From Verrucomicrobiota bacterium (lineage in GTDB: Bacteria; Verrucomicrobiota; Verrucomicrobiia; Opitutales; UBA2995), in contig JAPUIL010000338.1 in the NCBI GenBank assembly GCA_027297085.1, positions 1 to 6,934 on the forward strand: a DNA stretch of 6,934 bases, read 5' to 3'. Both the position numbers and the translations under genes were made by a program. The notes under the pieces were generated by a model. The model ran no database searches, was not told where the DNA came from, and saw only the letters and a list, made by a program, of their open reading frames with translations. Every line of letters begins with the position of its first letter. Positions within the stretch are counted from its first letter, which is position 1. Below are positions 1-5,881 of this stretch, one piece after another.

Positions 1-1331
1 GCCTCTTCGATAATCTTGACCTCTTTCCCTGATTCTTTATCGACAATCCAAATATCTCCGCCACTGTGTACACCAAATACATCGGCCGGTTCCAGCTTCC
101 TGTTGGATTGATTCGACCGGACAAACAGGATTTTCTTACCATCGGGCGACCATGAAGGCTGGATGTTGTCAAAAGTTCCTTTTGTTAGTTGGATTATCTT
201 ACCAGTTTGTAAATTCTTGACAAAGATATGTTTGTACCCTTCGGTTTCTCTACAGTAGACGATTTGCGAGCCATCTGGAGAAAATGAGGGGTATTCTTCA
301 AGGTCCTCAGAAGAAGTTACCTGTCTTAAGGTAACTTGGAGTGGTTTTGAAAGCTTCACCTCTTCTGCCTGCCGTGAAGTCACATCGCCTCTTTGCCATA
401 AATATATGCTTAAAAAAATTAGAAGAACGAAGATAGCTACTAAGCTGGTGTAGAAAGCTAACTTTTTTCTGTGAAGGGTCGTCTGAGCAGGTTTGACTCT
501 TGTTATACCGGATTCGAGTTGCTTTTTAAGCATTTTCAAATCTGTCAGCATCTCGTCCGTGTGTTGATAACGCTCACCTGGATTCTTAGCTAAAGCCTTG
601 TTAATAATCCGTTCCAATTCCGCCGGCACACCAGTCCTTAGACCCGTTAATGGTTCGGGATCTTCATTCAAAATGGAATACATCACCGCCTGCTCATAAT
701 CCGCTTTGAAGGGCTGTTGCCCAGCGACCATCTCATACAATAATACACCCAATGCCCAGATGTCTGTCCGATGGTCTGCATCAGTCCCTTTCGTTTGTTC
801 AGGTGACATATAGGCCACCGTGCCCAGGGTCATGCCAGTCTTGGTGAGTTTGGTCCCTCTTGCCAGCTTTGCCAGACCGAAATCAACAATTTTAGCCACG
901 CCATCACTCGTAATCATAATATTGGCGGGATTGATGTCTCTGTGGATAATGCCCTGTCGGTGGGCTTTCGCCAGACCCTCTGAAACTTGGATGGCGATGT
1001 CGATGGCCTCGTCCAGTTTCAGAGGACCGTGCTCGATTTTATTCTTCAGAGTTTCGCCTTCGTAATAGGACATGGCGATGAACATTTGCCTGTCCTCGGT
1101 CTCGTCGATCTCGTAGATGGTGCAGATGTTCTGGTGGTCGAGGGCTGAGGCTGCCTTGGCTTCGTGGATGAAACGCTTCTTTTCTTCCTCAGCCTGGCTA
1201 AGGTGGGGTGGGAGAAACTTCAAGGCGACGGAGCGGTCGAGTTTTGTGTCTTGGGCTTTGTACACGACACCCATGCCACCCTCGCCCAGCTTTTCGAGGA
1301 TTCTGTAATGTGATATCGTTTGACCAATCAT
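1..1331 (-). CDS. Transmembrane Ser/Thr protein kinase with C-terminal PD40 propeller (partial, runs off left edge)
   Basis: Hanks-type kinase; 443 codons are visible and the frame is still open at base 1. Seen: glycine loop GEGGMG (residues 16-21), ATP-anchoring Lys38 in VALK, HRD at 130-132, Asn137, DFG at 150-152, and SPEQ closing the activation segment. The kinase domain covers about residues 10-270. One hydrophobic helix follows (about 291-312, after HRKK), then the first PD40 blades with SFSPDG (SPDG at 351-354) and SWSPDG. By family knowledge, the kinase faces the cytoplasm and the propeller the periplasm or exterior. The start is fixed by a TGA three codons upstream in the same frame. 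Oddity: the catalytic loop reads HRDINPAN, so the usual Lys at 134 is Asn, and activity may be reduced or lost. It lies 86 nt downstream of the DinB gene and may be co-transcribed with it. Substrate unknown. Confidence 0.93.
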   Translation of the reverse strand, partial: MIGQTISHYRILEKLGEGGMGVVYKAQDTKLDRSVALKFLPPHLSQAEEEKKRFIHEAKAASALDHQNICTIYEIDETEDRQMFIAMSYYEGETLKNKIEHGPLKLDEAIDIAIQVSEGLAKAHRQGIIHRDINPANIMITSDGVAKIVDFGLAKLARGTKLTKTGMTLGTVAYMSPEQTKGTDADHRTDIWALGVLLYEMVAGQQPFKADYEQAVMYSILNEDPEPLTGLRTGVPAELERIINKALAKNPGERYQHTDEMLTDLKMLKKQLESGITRVKPAQTTLHRKKLAFYTSLVAIFVLLIFLSIYLWQRGDVTSRQAEEVKLSKPLQVTLRQVTSSEDLEEYPSFSPDGSQIVYCRETEGYKHIFVKNLQTGKIIQLTKGTFDNIQPSWSPDGKKILFVRSNQSNRKLEPADVFGVHSGGDIWIVDKESGKEVKIIEE

Positions 1332-1336
1332 CCTTA

Positions 1337-1342
1337 CTCACC
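1337..1342 (-). promoter_or_regulatory. Ribosome binding site of the left-edge kinase
   Basis: GGTGAG on the minus strand, 5 nt before the ATG at 1331. Its GGTGA matches the 3' part of the anti-Shine-Dalgarno complement. With the in-frame TGA just upstream, it settles the start. Confidence 0.6.
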
Positions 1343-1417
1343 ATGCAATTCGCTTAGGGTAAGAACCTCGTGGTTCGTACAATTTGGTTTCACAAGGGCA
1401 TGAGGGGTCATGGTTCC

Positions 1418-1936
1418 TTAAAGATAGCGTTCCTTTAGAACCTGTACATGGTGCAATTCGTGGCCTGCTACAATGTACGGAATACAACGTACTGAGAATT
1501 CAAATCCACTTGCAATGCCCTTTCTGAGCATCATGTCATCATCAAAACTTCGGAAAAGGAGAAGGTTGGATTTCCGAAGCTCTCGGAACTCATCTGTGAT
1601 GCTCCGCAGAGTACGTTGACTGAAGTTCGAGTTCTGGACATACTCATCCTGCTCAAAACTGGGTAGCGGGTTCTTGTCATTTCTGCTGAAGGAGAACGCC
1701 CGAAACGCGAATACCCTCTCGGTGTCAATTACGTGTCCAATTACCTCCTTTATGTTCCACTTGCCAGTTGCATAGCGATAGTCTGCCTTTTCGTCACCGA
1801 CAGCGCCAAGTAGTTGTAGCGTCATGTCGAGCTGCCGCTCCAACATATCCAAAATTCGCCCATCGGGCACGAGACTTATGTACCGACCGTAGTAGGGTGC
1901 ATACTCCGAAGGGTTTGGTCTATTGATGTTTGCCAT
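1418..1936 (-). CDS. DinB-superfamily (YfiT-like) putative metal-dependent enzyme
   Basis: A 172-residue protein, the normal length for a DinB/YfiT four-helix-bundle protein. The fold is recognised from an N-terminal helix (MLERQLDMTLQLL), then the segment KWNIKEVIGHVIDTERVF with His68, and a C-terminal GHELHHVQVLKERY with His159 and His162/163. In this family three His residues of this kind bind a divalent metal; His68, His159 and His163 are the likely triad here. Members include thiol (bacillithiol or mycothiol) transferases and hydrolases, but most are uncharacterised, so no substrate is claimed. No signal peptide or membrane segment is seen, so it is probably cytoplasmic. The start is supported by a strong GAGGAGG at good spacing. 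The ATG overlaps the TGA of an upstream short frame (TGATG). The kinase gene follows after 86 nt, but nothing in the sequence ties the two functionally. Confidence 0.88.
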   Translation of the reverse strand: MANINRPNPSEYAPYYGRYISLVPDGRILDMLERQLDMTLQLLGAVGDEKADYRYATGKWNIKEVIGHVIDTERVFAFRAFSFSRNDKNPLPSFEQDEYVQNSNFSQRTLRSITDEFRELRKSNLLLFRSFDDDMMLRKGIASGFEFSVRCIPYIVAGHELHHVQVLKERYL

Positions 1937-2010
1937 CAGGCGTCCTCCTCATCTAGTTCCATGAAATAATGCGCCAAAGCATCTCTCTCATCCGTCTTAT
2001 TATTAATTGC
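1936..2010 (-). pseudogene. Possible C-terminal remnant of a lost gene upstream of DinB
   Basis: Between the PD40 stop and the DinB start, one minus-strand frame reads [18 protein letters not shown] and on to LDEEDA, then a TGA that overlaps the DinB ATG as TGATG. Such an overlap is usual for translationally coupled genes. The frame is closed upstream by a TAA inside the end of the PD40 gene and has no good start, so it may be the tail of a gene whose body was replaced. It is only about 24 codons long and chance cannot be excluded. I do not recognise a family. Confidence 0.2.
1944..1950 (-). promoter_or_regulatory. Strong ribosome binding site of the DinB gene
   Basis: GAGGAGG on the minus strand, 7 nt before the ATG at 1936. 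It lies inside the codons GAT-GAG-GAG-GAC of the short frame that ends at this start. Confidence 0.75.
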
Positions 2011-2929
2011 CTGTTACCGTATCTGCTAATTTTTTTTGGCTAGATCCATCCGCATTCATTATGTAAATCTCAAGATCTCCATCCCTATCGGAAACAAATG
2101 TTATCTTAGTTCCATCAGGTGACCAAGAAGGAAAAGAATCTACTCCGGAGTCCTTTGTTAATCTTGTTTGATCAAATCCATCCGCGTTCATTACATAAAT
2201 CTCAGAATTCTTATCGCTATGGGAAGAAAATACCATTCTAGTTCCATCCGGAGACCAACGCGCAGAACCATCATCTCCAGCAGAATTATTTGTTAGATTT
2301 CTTTGGTTAGATCCATCAGCGTTCATTATGTAAACCTCAAAATTTCCATCCCTATTAGAATCAAATGCTATCATAGCTCCATCTGGAGACCAATCTGGAT
2401 AATTATCTCTAGCTGGATCCTTTGTTAACCGTCGAAGATTAGTACCATCAGCCTCCATTACAAAAATATCGTAGTTGCCATCCCTATAGGATTCAAACGC
2501 TATCATAGCTCCGTCTGGAGACCAGGAAGGATTAAAGTCTCCAGCAGAATTATTGGTCAAGTTTCTTTGGTTGGATCCATCAGCGTTCATTACATAAATC
2601 TCAAAATTGCCATCGTTGCCGCCTGTAACATACGCTATTTCGGTTCCATCTGGAGACCAAGAAGGTCTTCCCTTATTTGCTTTATCATTTGTTAATGGTT
2701 TTTGGTTAGATCCATCAGCATTCATTATAAAAATCTCGGAATTCCCATCCCAATAAGATGCAAATGCTATCTTGGTTCCGTCTGGAGACCAATCAGGGAG
2801 GAGATTTCTTGTTAAATGTGAAGTAGGATTATTGGGTAGGCTACTTAACAAAAAAGGAGTTAACATACCAGCCATTGATGCCTTTCGCCCAATGCTTTTT
2901 CCTTTTTGAATAAACGATTCCAAATTCAT
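2003..2929 (-). CDS. Stand-alone six-bladed PD40/TolB-type beta-propeller protein
   Basis: A 308-residue protein made almost wholly of PD40 (WD40-like, TolB-type) repeats. WSPDG occurs six times, with its Trp at residues 47, 91, 136, 180, 225 and 269, so the spacing is 44 or 45. Each repeat carries a core like [16 protein letters not shown] and then a LT-K/N segment. Six repeats make one closed propeller; no other domain is present. The first 35 residues are basic (K9, K11, R15, K16) followed by a moderately hydrophobic stretch to Leu31. This could be a weak signal peptide, so location is uncertain. Such propellers bind ligands or proteins and are normally fused to kinases, as in the two edge genes here; encoded alone it could act as a detached sensor or partner (inference). 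An AAGGAGGT site supports the start. Codon use looks more AT-rich than the kinase genes. Confidence 0.9.
   Translation of the reverse strand: MNLESFIQKGKSIGRKASMAGMLTPFLLSSLPNNPTSHLTRNLLPDWSPDGTKIAFASYWDGNSEIFIMNADGSNQKPLTNDKANKGRPSWSPDGTEIAYVTGGNDGNFEIYVMNADGSNQRNLTNNSAGDFNPSWSPDGAMIAFESYRDGNYDIFVMEADGTNLRRLTKDPARDNYPDWSPDGAMIAFDSNRDGNFEVYIMNADGSNQRNLTNNSAGDDGSARWSPDGTRMVFSSHSDKNSEIYVMNADGFDQTRLTKDSGVDSFPSWSPDGTKITFVSDRDGDLEIYIMNADGSSQKKLADTVTGN
2018..2806 (-). repeat. Six tandem PD40 blade repeats within the propeller gene
   Basis: Six units of 132-135 nt encode the blades. The unit ending NLTNNSAGD occurs twice (blades 2 and 4, about 88 residues apart), and [10 protein letters not shown] follows blades 2 and 3. 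This suggests that part of the array grew by duplicating a two-blade unit. Confidence 0.8.
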
Positions 2930-2934
2930 TCTTA

Positions 2935-2942
2935 ACCTCCTT
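2935..2942 (-). promoter_or_regulatory. Consensus ribosome binding site of the PD40 gene
   Basis: AAGGAGGT on the minus strand, 5 nt before the ATG at 2929. It is the best Shine-Dalgarno match in the window and favours this ATG over the internal Met19 and Met22. Confidence 0.8.
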
Positions 2943-3009
2943 GGCCTCTGATCCGGATATCTAACCGAGCCTGCTATATGCTCTTTTGTAATTCCTCGCG
3001 ACGTGAATC

Positions 3010-3018
3010 GCTGTCAGA
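3010..3018. repeat. 9-bp direct repeat flanking the kinase fragment (left copy)
   Basis: GCTGTCAGA on the plus strand. The same nine bases recur at 3510-3518, exactly 500 nt away, on the other side of the kinase fragment. This could be a target-site duplication or chance. Confidence 0.45.
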
Positions 3019-3050
3019 CCTACTCGTTTGACATCCAGTCCGTAAATCCG

Positions 3051-3503
3051 TTAGGGTTCGGGGTCTTCATTTATAATGGAATACATCACCGCCTGCTCAT
3101 AATCCGCTTTGAAGGGCTGTTGCCCGGTGACCATCTCATACAACACTGCACCCAATGCCCAAATGTCTGTTCGATGATCTACCTCAGTCCCTTTCGTTTG
3201 TTCAGGTGACATATAAGCCACAGTGCCTAGGGTCATGCCAGTCTTAGTGAGTTTGGTACCCCTTGCCAGTTTTGTCAGACCAAAATCAACAATCTTTGCC
3301 ACGCCATCACTCATAATCATAATATTGGCGGGATTGATGTCTCGGTGTACAATACCCTGTCGGTGGGCTTTCGCCAGACCCTCAGCAACTTGGATGGTGA
3401 TATCGATGGCCTCGTCCAGTTTCAGAGGACCCTGCTCGATTTTCTTTTTCAGAGTTTCGCCTTCGTAATAGGAGTCGGCGCCTGCGTTTGCTGCTTCCTT
3501 CAC
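3051..3503 (-). pseudogene. Truncated Ser/Thr kinase fragment, near-copy of the left-edge kinase
   Basis: The 150-codon frame reads SYYEGETLK through HRDINPAN, DFGLTK and SPEQ to NEDPEP. By hand count it differs from the left-edge kinase at 13 of 140 residues. DNA similarity runs from about 3473 to about 3030 and then stops abruptly on both sides. The glycine loop and the VAIK lysine are absent, so it cannot bind ATP as a kinase. At its end one base is missing relative to the intact copy (about 3051-3056), giving a TAA straight after NEDPEP, although about 20 more nt still align. The first 11 residues, from a GTG at 3503, are not kinase sequence and have no clear ribosome site. It is probably a non-functional duplicate. 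It shares the HRDIN substitution, so that change predates the duplication. Confidence 0.85.
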
Positions 3504-3509
3504 TCATTG

Positions 3510-3518
3510 GCTGTCAGA
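3510..3518. repeat. 9-bp direct repeat flanking the kinase fragment (right copy)
   Basis: GCTGTCAGA on the plus strand, identical to 3010-3018. The pair encloses the whole kinase-derived segment. Confidence 0.45.
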
Positions 3519-3582
3519 GGGTTGCGAACAAGATGGGCATTCTTTCGGAGGTGACGCACTCGAACTCGAAAGCGATCTTCAT
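3514..3582 (-). CDS. Possible 22-residue small ORF with ribosome site
   Basis: The frame MKIAFEFECVTSERMPILFA ends two codons later at a TGA. GGGAG lies 5 nt before the ATG at 3582, which is a reasonable ribosome site. It is unrelated to the kinase fragment, and the TGA falls inside the right copy of the 9-bp repeat. It may be a leftover of another gene or chance; no family recognised. Confidence 0.15.
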   Translation of the reverse strand: MKIAFEFECVTSERMPILFATL

Positions 3583-3751
3583 GTAGCTCCCGTGGGCTCG
3601 CCCCCTAACGTGATCATCACGCGCAAAAGGGGTTGGTAACACGTGGCTGCGAATCCAAAATCAACTTCGAGAGAGCACTGAACGTACTTAAGAATCCACA
3701 GCTCTTTTGTCGGGTGAATGAATTGTTATACTGTATATTAGTCAATTCTAC

Positions 3752-4660
3752 TCATTTCATCTGCGCTAACAACGCCTGGAAACGTGGATTGCCCCGTAGT
3801 GGGTCAAGGTCAGAATCGTTCTCGATCCACTCTTTGTGGGCAAAGCCAACCTTCAGTGCCTTTTCTAAAAAATCGATTGCTTCTTCGATTCTACCTGAGA
3901 GGGAGTAGATACAAGCTACGTTATAGAGAATCGCTTCCTCTTCGGGGTCTATTTTCAGCGCCTGTTGAGCCCGCTCCAGCCCTCGCTCCTGCTCGCCCAA
4001 TTCGATGAGGGCGCCCGCGCTCAGGTAGAGCGCACGCGCATCATCCGGGTTGAGTTGCAAATGTCTTTCGGCAATATCAAGACCTCTCCGTTGGACAATC
4101 CGCGCATCATCTTGACGAGCCAATCCATTGTATACCGTACCGAGAAGGAATGGCGTCTGGTAGTCCTCCGGGCGTACTTTACTCGCCTCTTCAAATAGCT
4201 TAGCTGCTTCTTTCAGGTTTCCTTGTGCAAAAGAGCAACGTGCATACAAGTAATAAGCTTCAAAGAGCCTTGGGTTTAGTCGAATTGCAGTCTCGAACTC
4301 TCCTTCTGCTTCTTTGTATCGTTTGCTCAGCGAGAGTGCGTGTCCATGCGCCACATGGGCTTCAGCGAGATTCGGGTCAAGCCCCAGGGCCTTCCTGCTA
4401 GCCTTCTCGGCCCCCCTGAGATTCTCTTCGGTGCTTTCCCAGTACAAATAGAGCCAGGAGTAACAGTCGGCAATTCCTGCATATGCGAGGGCATAGCTTG
4501 GATCGATTTCTGTTGCCCGAGTGAACATTTGTCTTGCAAAGTCAAGACTTCGGCGACGCGCCTCATAGAAGAACTTACGACCTCGCAAGTAGTAGTCATA
4601 AGCCTCAATGTCGGTTGTCGGCACTTCTTCCAGGGCACGCTGTTCGTTCTCGCTCAGCAC
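3752..4660 (-). CDS. TPR-repeat C-terminal half of the kinase/TolB-like/TPR gene, cut off by an in-frame TGA
   Basis: About 302 residues in the same frame as the kinase half upstream, separated only by the TGA at 4673-4675. It contains about six tetratricopeptide repeats, seen for instance as the helix pairs around TRATEIDPSYALAYAGIADC, RKALGLDPNLAEAHVAHGHA, ETAIRLNPRLFEAYYLYARC and QQALKIDPEEEAILYNVACI. It ends with DLDPLRGNPRFQALLAQMK, a common C-terminus of kinase- or cyclase-linked TolB-TPR proteins. TPRs mediate protein-protein binding, so this was the scaffold or sensor half. The first possible start is a GTG at 4660 with no Shine-Dalgarno sequence, so independent translation is unlikely. 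The half shows no frameshift, which suggests that the break is recent, is read through, or is an error. Confidence 0.8.
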   Translation of the reverse strand: MLSENEQRALEEVPTTDIEAYDYYLRGRKFFYEARRRSLDFARQMFTRATEIDPSYALAYAGIADCYSWLYLYWESTEENLRGAEKASRKALGLDPNLAEAHVAHGHALSLSKRYKEAEGEFETAIRLNPRLFEAYYLYARCSFAQGNLKEAAKLFEEASKVRPEDYQTPFLLGTVYNGLARQDDARIVQRRGLDIAERHLQLNPDDARALYLSAGALIELGEQERGLERAQQALKIDPEEEAILYNVACIYSLSGRIEEAIDFLEKALKVGFAHKEWIENDSDLDPLRGNPRFQALLAQMK

Positions 4661-4672
4661 AATCCGGAGGGC

Positions 4673-4675
4673 TCA
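4673..4675 (-). other. In-frame TGA splitting the kinase-TPR gene
   Basis: The minus-strand codons read GAA-AAT-ATT-GTG-TGA-GCC-CTC-CGG-ATT-GTG. The stop is codon 403 of the frame that starts at 5881, and the same frame then runs open to 3752. Homologues from memory read IV(K/R)ALRVVL here, so CGA to TGA is the simplest single change. TGA also ends other genes in this window, which argues against a recoded TGA. Confidence 0.85.
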
Positions 4676-5881
4676 CACAATATTTTCCGCGATTTCTTCT
4701 TGTATGTCGAAGACATCTTTGAGTTCTCGATCGTAGCTCTCCGACCAGAGAAGATAGCCGTCGGCAATTTTGATGAGCTGGGCGGTGATGCGCAGACGAT
4801 TGCCGGCTTTGCGCACGCTGCCTTCCAGAACATGTGCCACGTTCAGCTTTTCCCCCACCTCGCGAATATCGACTTTTTCACCTTTGAAGTAAAAGGATGA
4901 GGTGCGCGCGGCAACGTGCAGATTTTCTAAGCACGTTAAGGCGTTGATAATTTCCTCCGCCATGCCATCGCAGAAATACTCCTGCTCGGGGTCAGCGCTC
5001 ATGTTGGCAAAAGGCAGTACGGCGATTGAGGGAATTTTCTTTTGTTCTTTTTTCGTGCTTTCCGAGGTTGGTTTCGCGCCACCTTTCTTGAGATCAGCCA
5101 ATAAGTCTTTTGCACCCTGATAGCGAGCGTCCCGCGTCTTTTGCAGCGCCTTTTCCAGAGTTTCAACGAGCGGCTCAGGAACATCATGTCGAAGTTCGGT
5201 GACTGACTCTGGCTCTTCGTTCAAGATTGAATATATCACCGCCTGCTCATAATCACTCTTAAATGGCAAGCGACCAGCGAGCATCTCATACAACACGACA
5301 CCAAACGACCAGATATCTGTTCGATGGTCTATCTCATCTCCTCGAGCCTGTTCGGGCGACATGAATGCTGCTGTCCCAACCGTCGTTCCCACTTTCGTGA
5401 CCTGCGCGCCACCTCTGACCTTCGCCAGGCCGAAGTCCATTATCTTCACCCCGCCACTCTCCGTCAGCATGATATTGGCGCTCTTGATATCACGATGCAC
5501 AATCCCTTTCTTGTGCGCTGCATGCAGTCCCTCAGCAATTTGGGTGGCGATATTTATCGCTTTTTCAATCGGCAAGGAGCCTTGTGCAATCTCTTCCTTT
5601 AATTCATGTCCCTCGACATACTCCATGACGATGAACGTTTCATCATTGGCTTGTTCAATCGCATAGATGGTTGCAATGTTCGAATGGTTGAGCGCTGCCG
5701 CGGCCTTTGCTTCTGTAGTGAAACGCTGCCGCTGTTGGGCACTAGCTGAGATTTGACGGGGGAGGAATTTGATGGCAACGGTGCGGTCGAGCTTGGTGTC
5801 TTGGGCTTTGTAGACGACGCCCATTCCACCTTCGCCGAGCTTCTCGAGTATGCGATAGTGGGAAATTGTTTGACCTATCAT
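4673..5881 (-). CDS. Ser/Thr protein kinase with TolB/FlgO-like domain (N-terminal half of interrupted kinase-TPR gene)
   Basis: 402 residues. Seen: GEGGMG at 16-21, VAIK with Lys38, HRD at 129-131, catalytic-loop Lys133 and Asn136, DFG at 149-151 and SPEQ; the kinase domain covers about 10-265 and looks catalytically complete. A Lys-rich linker with no membrane helix leads into a TolB/FlgO-like N-terminal domain (about 283-402), opening with IPSIAVLPFANMSADPEQEY and including VLEGSVRKAGNRLRITAQL. In intact relatives TPRs follow; here they lie beyond the TGA. No transmembrane segment is seen, so it is probably cytoplasmic. The frame extends upstream to a TTG at 5998, but that extension is palindrome-derived. 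The ATG at 5881 is preferred because it matches the MIGQTISHY start of the left-edge kinase and has an upstream ribosome site. Its ATG overlaps the TGA of the preceding 82-codon frame. Confidence 0.9.
   Translation of the reverse strand: MIGQTISHYRILEKLGEGGMGVVYKAQDTKLDRTVAIKFLPRQISASAQQRQRFTTEAKAAAALNHSNIATIYAIEQANDETFIVMEYVEGHELKEEIAQGSLPIEKAINIATQIAEGLHAAHKKGIVHRDIKSANIMLTESGGVKIMDFGLAKVRGGAQVTKVGTTVGTAAFMSPEQARGDEIDHRTDIWSFGVVLYEMLAGRLPFKSDYEQAVIYSILNEEPESVTELRHDVPEPLVETLEKALQKTRDARYQGAKDLLADLKKGGAKPTSESTKKEQKKIPSIAVLPFANMSADPEQEYFCDGMAEEIINALTCLENLHVAARTSSFYFKGEKVDIREVGEKLNVAHVLEGSVRKAGNRLRITAQLIKIADGYLLWSESYDRELKDVFDIQEEIAENIV

Larger units (their letters stand above)
3504..3751. other. 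Gene-poor spacer with two short palindromes
   Basis: No convincing gene lies between the TPR stop and the kinase fragment. Two small symmetric sites are present. One is CGTGAT-C-ATCACG at 3609-3621. The other is TATAC-T-GTATA at 3727-3737, set inside an outer AATTG/CAATT pair (3721-3725 and 3743-3747) just past the TPR stop. The second could form a weak AT-rich hairpin, but it lacks a GC stem and T-run, so I do not call it a terminator. Either could be an operator; nothing here proves it. Confidence 0.4.

Noticed and set aside
820..1065. Plus-strand open frame beginning MPRVMPVLVSLVP, repeated at 3223-3468 and, in related form, at 5361-5666
   Set aside because: These are antisense shadows of the conserved kinase C-lobe; they recur only because the kinase copies are homologous.
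1363..1376. Hairpin GAACC-TCGT-GGTTC between DinB and the left-edge kinase, as a terminator
   Set aside because: The stem is only 5 bp and no T-run follows on either strand.
3601..3640. Integron attC-like site (GTTAGGG and CCAAC on the minus strand)
   Set aside because: The 7-mers do not fit the RYYYAAC/GTTRRRY consensus, the spacing is far too short, and no integrase or cassette array is present.
3721..3747. Terminator after the TPR stop
   Set aside because: The stem is AT-only (AATTG/CAATT with TATAC/GTATA offset) and there is no T-run, so it does not meet the pattern of an intrinsic terminator.
3743..3748. Promoter with -35 TTGACT on the minus strand downstream of the TPR gene
   Set aside because: No acceptable -10 box lies 16-18 nt further on; the TATAAC that follows is only 9 nt away.
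4673..4675. TGA read as selenocysteine or as a sense codon
   Set aside because: The position is not catalytic, no SECIS-type hairpin is evident just downstream, and TGA serves as the stop of other genes in the window.
4340..4900. 186-codon plus-strand frame opposite the split kinase/TPR gene
   Set aside because: It is antisense to clearly recognisable TolB-like and TPR coding sequence, with no family signature or ribosome site of its own.
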